This document shows, in pieces, positions 6,753-9,404 of a stretch of DNA of 9,404 nt (its first letter is position 1; every line of letters starts with the position of its first letter). A program made the translations under genes and the position numbers. Source of the DNA: Actinomycetes bacterium (GTDB taxonomy: Bacteria; Actinomycetota; Acidimicrobiia; Acidimicrobiales; Acidimicrobiaceae). The notes beneath the pieces were generated by a model. The model had not been told where the DNA came from and did no database searches. It saw only the letters and a list, made by a program, of their open reading frames with translations. Location: positions 1 to 9,404 of the forward strand of contig JAKAOC010000054.1 of NCBI GenBank assembly GCA_021823385.1. Reading direction: 5' to 3'.

Positions 6753-6773
6753 GCCGATCCGCAGTCGCAAACG

Positions 6774-6802
6774 ATTGTAACGATGTCGGGCGCCTAATTC
6801 AA
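6774..6802 (-). promoter_or_regulatory. Sigma-70-type promoter for the AhpD-like gene
   Basis: On the minus strand the -35 box is TTGAAT (6797-6802, 4 of 6 consensus positions) and the -10 box is TACAAT (6774-6779, 5 of 6), separated by exactly 17 bases. The predicted start of transcription would be near 6767, giving a leader of about 27 bases that contains the GGAGGAG site. The whole promoter fits in the 78-base gap after the MOSC gene, which supports an independent transcript. Confidence 0.7.
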
Positions 6803-6818
6803 AAGGTGGCCCGGCCGC

Positions 6819-7532
6819 TCAATCCAACAACTCCACCGCATCGCCGACGCTGCAGTGGCCGAGCCGTTCCACCTTGGCATAGACGCCCAGGTTCCCTCCG
6901 TGCAGGCTCTCCAGGGTTCGCAGTATCGCCGGCTCGAAAGCGAGCCCGGGCTGTTCCATCGTCGTCATCACACAGCGCTCAGTCGGCTTGTGCACGCTCA
7001 GTACGGCGTCGCCGATCCGCAGCCGCCGCCCAACCCAGGTATCCTCAGGTCTGCCACCACCCGGCACCGCCACGACCAGATTGGGTCGGAAGCGCCTGGC
7101 ATCGATCGCGGCATTCGGCAGCAGCGTTCCAAGCCAGGCCAGCGTAGCGGTGGTGACCAAGTGCAAGGGGGAATCGTCCAGGTGCGACACCTGGGCTTCG
7201 AACGAAAATTCGATTTCTTCGCCCACCAGGCCCGAAAAGGCCCGGGCGGCTTCCGGGCTGACTGCGGGCATCTCCCGCCCGTCTGCAAAAGAAACCACGA
7301 CGGTTCCATCCGGCGCAGTGCGGGAGGAGGCGCCCAGCAGCCCGCTCATGCGGCGGAAGCGCCTGGTGTTCTTTCCACTCCCCAACTTGCCGTCCTTGCC
7401 GCGCAGGGCCCAGGCGCGATCTCCTTGCACCCCCCGGGCCTCGAGCATGGCCCGCTCCAGGCGCTCCCCACCGAGGGACTTCACCGGATAACGCCAGATC
7501 TCGTCCAGCCGGCCCACAAAAGCATCTCCCAT
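6819..7532 (-). CDS. MOSC-domain protein with MOSC N-terminal beta-barrel (YcbX/mARC-like)
   Basis: A 237-residue protein. MOSC proteins bind molybdenum cofactor through a conserved Cys, and characterised relatives (E. coli YcbX, mammalian mARC) reduce N-hydroxylated compounds. The N-terminal barrel shows VGRLDEIWRYPVKSLGGE (6-23) and GVQGDRAWAL (34-43). The MOSC core covers about 120-235 and includes RFRPNLVV (147-154), the cofactor-ligand region PTERCVMTT with Cys187, and NLGVYAKV followed by GHCSVGDAVELL (214-236). It lacks the C-terminal ferredoxin domain that YcbX has, so an external electron donor would be needed. I place the start at the ATG at 7532, where AGGG lies 6 bases upstream; a more upstream frame would overlap the HAD gene without matching family sequence. 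It follows the HAD gene by 25 bases, probably as the last gene of the operon. Substrate is unknown. Confidence 0.88.
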   Translation of the reverse strand: MGDAFVGRLDEIWRYPVKSLGGERLERAMLEARGVQGDRAWALRGKDGKLGSGKNTRRFRRMSGLLGASSRTAPDGTVVVSFADGREMPAVSPEAARAFSGLVGEEIEFSFEAQVSHLDDSPLHLVTTATLAWLGTLLPNAAIDARRFRPNLVVAVPGGGRPEDTWVGRRLRIGDAVLSVHKPTERCVMTTMEQPGLAFEPAILRTLESLHGGNLGVYAKVERLGHCSVGDAVELLD

Positions 7533-7557
7533 GGATCGCCCTGTCGTCCCCACCCGC

Positions 7558-8271
7558 TCAGCCCCGCGGTGCAGCGAGTGCGAGCAGGCCCCGGGCGACT
7601 TCGACAAGGTCGGCGCCGGTCACGTCCGGCCGGCCGAACCTGGGCGCAAATTGGCCCTCCAGCCGGGACGCCCAACCGGTCGCCAATCCTGCCGCCTTGG
7701 CGCCACAGACGTCCCACGCGTGAACCGCCACCAGTGCCAACCGCAACGGCTCGACGCCGAGTTCGGCGGCGGTGTGCAGATACGGCTCCCGGCACGGCTT
7801 CCAGCGACCGGCCTCCTCGACGGAGAAGCAGCGCTCCACCATCTCACGCAGGCCCGCGCGCTCCAGCAACCTCTCCGTCATGAGACCGGATCCGTTGGTC
7901 AGAGTCGAGATGCGGATTCCGCCTTCGCGCAGCGCGGCGAAACAGGGCGCTACGTCGGGATGCGGCTCCATCCCCTCCATTGCCGCCACCGCCTCCTCGG
8001 CCAACTTCTGATCCGGCTCCCTTCCCGACGAGACCATCACCGATAGAAGCGCATCGACCGCGATCGCGCCGAAACGGTCGCCGGAGCCCGCGGCGGCCAA
8101 CGCGATCCCGTCGCGCAGGGTGCGCGCGAACCAGAGCTCGAGCGCGAGCGGGGGAAAACCAAGCGCGTCCAGCCTGCGCCTTACGGCGGCGAGGGAGAAC
8201 AAGGTCTCGTTTACGTCGAAGGCGACCGCCAGCGGCCGCCAAGCCTGCTCGTGCTCGCTGGAACTGGACAT
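7558..8271 (-). CDS. HAD-superfamily hydrolase, haloacid dehalogenase type II-like
   Basis: A 237-residue cytoplasmic hydrolase forming an Asp-ester intermediate. Motif I is FDVNETL with nucleophile Asp19. The cap contains WFARTLRDG (47-55). Motif II is TLTNGS (Thr125-Asn126-Gly127), motif III is WKP (Lys158), and motif IV is VAVHAWDVCGAKAAGL with Asp187. The order and the AWD..GA segment match L-2-haloacid dehalogenases. However, classical members have DxYGT and SSNAWD; here Asn21 and His184 occupy the Tyr and Asn positions. This variant is common among genes labelled type II dehalogenase, so substrate (halo-acid or phosphate ester) stays open. The position after Asp19 is not the usual DxD of phosphatases. 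The ATG at 8271 is 9 bases after the regulator's stop, with GGCGGGAG filling the gap very close to the start, which suggests termination-reinitiation coupling. The MOSC gene follows by 25 bases. Confidence 0.87.
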   Translation of the reverse strand: MSSSSEHEQAWRPLAVAFDVNETLFSLAAVRRRLDALGFPPLALELWFARTLRDGIALAAAGSGDRFGAIAVDALLSVMVSSGREPDQKLAEEAVAAMEGMEPHPDVAPCFAALREGGIRISTLTNGSGLMTERLLERAGLREMVERCFSVEEAGRWKPCREPYLHTAAELGVEPLRLALVAVHAWDVCGAKAAGLATGWASRLEGQFAPRFGRPDVTGADLVEVARGLLALAAPRG

Positions 8272-8280
8272 ACTCCCGCC

Positions 8281-8946
8281 TTAGATGTTGTCGCCGCCGG
8301 CCCGGCGCGGTTCCACCAAACCGAGATCGTACGCGAAGACCACGGCTTGAACCCGGTCCCGCAGCCCGAGCTTGCCAAGGATGTGGGAGACATGGGTCTT
8401 CACGGTTGGCTCGGAGAGGAAAAGTTGCGCGGCTATCTCCTGGTTGGATAGTCCCTTGGCCAGCTCGAGCAGGACCTCCCGCTCCCTCGCGCTCAGCTCT
8501 TCCAGGGCCTCAGGACGCAGCGGCGGGGCCGAGGCCCTTGGCCGGGCGAGCTCCAGCACCTTGCGCGCCACCGATGGCGACAGCGCCGCATCCCCGGCGG
8601 CCACCGAGCGCACCGCCTTTACGAGCTCTTCAGGGGTGGCGTCCTTCAGCAAGAAGCCGCTCGCCCCGTTGCGCAGCGCCTCCACGACGTACTCGTCTAT
8701 GGAGAAGGTGGTCAGCATCAATATCCTGCTCGAAGTGATGCGCCGCGCCGCTTCCAGGCCGTCGAGGCGTGGCATGCGAATGTCAAGCAGAGCCACCTGC
8801 GGCCGCAGCGACTCGCAAAGGCGTACCGCCTCCTCCCCATCACCGGCCTCGCCGACGACGCGGATGTCACCCTGGGCCTCGAGTATCGTCCGCAGGCCCG
8901 AGCGCACGAGGGGCTGGTCGTCGGCAACCACGACGCTGATGGTCAC
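8281..8946 (-). CDS. NarL/LuxR-family two-component response regulator
   Basis: A 221-residue DNA-binding regulator. The receiver domain (about 3-118) has acidic pocket residues Asp9 and Asp10, phospho-acceptor Asp55 in LLDIRMP, Thr79/Thr80 and Lys101 in FLLKDATPEEL. The LuxR-type helix-turn-helix (about 147-211) reads LSAREREVLLELAKGLSNQE and LFLSEPTVKTHVSHIL. All key residues are present, so it should be phosphorylated by the adjacent kinase and dimerise on DNA. The GTG start (8944-8946) overlaps the kinase's TGA as GTGA, with GGAG 7 bases upstream (8954-8957), a standard coupled start. Length is typical of the DesR/LiaR-like group common in Actinomycetota. Downstream are the HAD and MOSC genes, which may be co-transcribed with it; target promoters cannot be inferred from this window. 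Confidence 0.95.
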   Translation of the reverse strand: MTISVVVADDQPLVRSGLRTILEAQGDIRVVGEAGDGEEAVRLCESLRPQVALLDIRMPRLDGLEAARRITSSRILMLTTFSIDEYVVEALRNGASGFLLKDATPEELVKAVRSVAAGDAALSPSVARKVLELARPRASAPPLRPEALEELSAREREVLLELAKGLSNQEIAAQLFLSEPTVKTHVSHILGKLGLRDRVQAVVFAYDLGLVEPRRAGGDNI

Positions 8947-9404
8947 CGGGACGCTCCGCCAAGAGGCAGTCGCGCCTCCACCAGGAATCCGTCCCTGCCC
9001 TGCGGCTCGGCCACCAGGGTTCCCCCAAAGAGGCCGAGCCGCTCACGCATGCCCGCCAACCCATGCCCGGGTCCGCCCGGAGTGGCTATCTGCCTGCCGG
9101 TGTCCTCCACTCTCAGTGTCACCGAGCCGGGGGCAAAGGCAAGCTCGACGGACCCGACTGCACCTTCGCTGTGCTTGACGACGTTGGTGAGGGCCTCCTG
9201 GGCCACCCGGTAGAGGCAGAGCTCCTCGGCCTCCGAAAGCGCCGAGGGCTCCCCCAGGACCCGGTATTCGATCGAGATCCCGGCTTCGTTCGCCCTTCCC
9301 ACCAGCGTCGGCAACTCCGAAAGCCTGGGGGCGGGAGCCCGGGCCGGCCCACCGGAATCCTCCGACCGCAATACACCGAGCATCCTGCGCATTTCGGCCA
9401 TCGC
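8943..9404 (-). CDS. NarL-type sensor histidine kinase, C-terminal part (runs off the right edge)
   Basis: Only the last 153 codons are present; the coding frame is open to position 9404. The visible part starts at the end of the HisKA_3 dimerisation helix (MAEMRRMLGVLR, about 9366-9401), so the phospho-acceptor His and the sensor domain lie outside. The HATPase domain follows: N-box QEALTNVVKHS with Asn encoded at 9183-9185, the G1-like VEDTGR with Asp at 9102-9104, and the G2-like GHGLAGMRERLGLFGG. The G1 box is short (DTGR rather than DNG.G), which is seen in this family. It signals to the response regulator, whose start codon overlaps its stop by 4 bases. This is the first visible gene of the leftward operon. 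The ATG at 9399-9401 is internal, not the true start. Confidence 0.93.
   Translation of the reverse strand, partial: AMAEMRRMLGVLRSEDSGGPARAPAPRLSELPTLVGRANEAGISIEYRVLGEPSALSEAEELCLYRVAQEALTNVVKHSEGAVGSVELAFAPGSVTLRVEDTGRQIATPGGPGHGLAGMRERLGLFGGTLVAEPQGRDGFLVEARLPLGGASR

Noticed and set aside
5712..6797. A 361-codon plus-strand open frame.
   Set aside because: It runs antisense through the start of the aldehyde dehydrogenase and the whole AhpD-like gene, has low-complexity Arg/Ala/Ser-rich composition and matches no family. It is a shadow of GC-rich coding DNA.
7533..7607. Upstream extension of the MOSC protein to 7607 (25 extra residues).
   Set aside because: It would overlap the HAD coding end by 50 bases and adds sequence unlike the family N-terminus. 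The ATG at 7532 has an AGGG at good spacing.
6855..7883. A 342-codon plus-strand open frame opposite the MOSC and HAD genes.
   Set aside because: Both minus-strand genes have clear family motifs here, and the plus frame is Arg/Pro/His-rich without recognisable domains.

Overview
The window is GC-rich bacterial DNA with strong G/C bias at third codon positions, frequent GTG/TTG starts and tightly packed genes. A PASTA-containing class A penicillin-binding protein and a NarL/DesR-type two-component pair suggest a high-GC Gram-positive (Actinomycetota), perhaps a deep-branching lineage such as Acidimicrobiia or Thermoleophilia. This placement is inference from gene style, not from a marker gene.

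Layout. Positions 1-188 form a G-rich leader with two tandem G-quadruplex motifs, the second overlapping the ribosome-binding region of the first gene. Two plus-strand genes follow: an APC-superfamily permease (189-1667) and a bifunctional class A PBP with a predicted lipoprotein signal and two C-terminal PASTA domains (1825-4155). A 409-base stretch (4156-4564) without a convincing gene separates these from the minus-strand genes and contains degenerate repeats. From left to right, the minus-strand genes are an aldehyde dehydrogenase of the 2-oxoglutarate-semialdehyde type (4565-5941), an AhpD-like carboxymuconolactone decarboxylase family protein (6117-6740), a MOSC-domain protein (6819-7532), a type II haloacid dehalogenase-like HAD hydrolase (7558-8271), a LuxR-type response regulator (8281-8946) and the C-terminal part of its histidine kinase (8943 to the right edge).

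Organisation. The kinase and regulator genes overlap by 4 bases. The regulator and HAD genes are 9 bases apart, and HAD and MOSC are 25 bases apart, so kinase-regulator-HAD-MOSC reads as one operon transcribed leftward. The AhpD-like gene has its own well-formed sigma-70-type promoter (6774-6802) and a strong Shine-Dalgarno, and is followed by a perfect 10-bp hairpin (6071-6094). The aldehyde dehydrogenase therefore probably has separate expression or receives read-through.

I see no CRISPR array, tRNA, rRNA, complete mobile element or recognisable defence or biosynthetic system. Most of the window is ordinary core and accessory metabolism. The points worth a second look are the G-quadruplex leader, the divergent lipoprotein-like PBP, active-site substitutions in several enzymes, and the repeat-bearing gap at 4156-4564.
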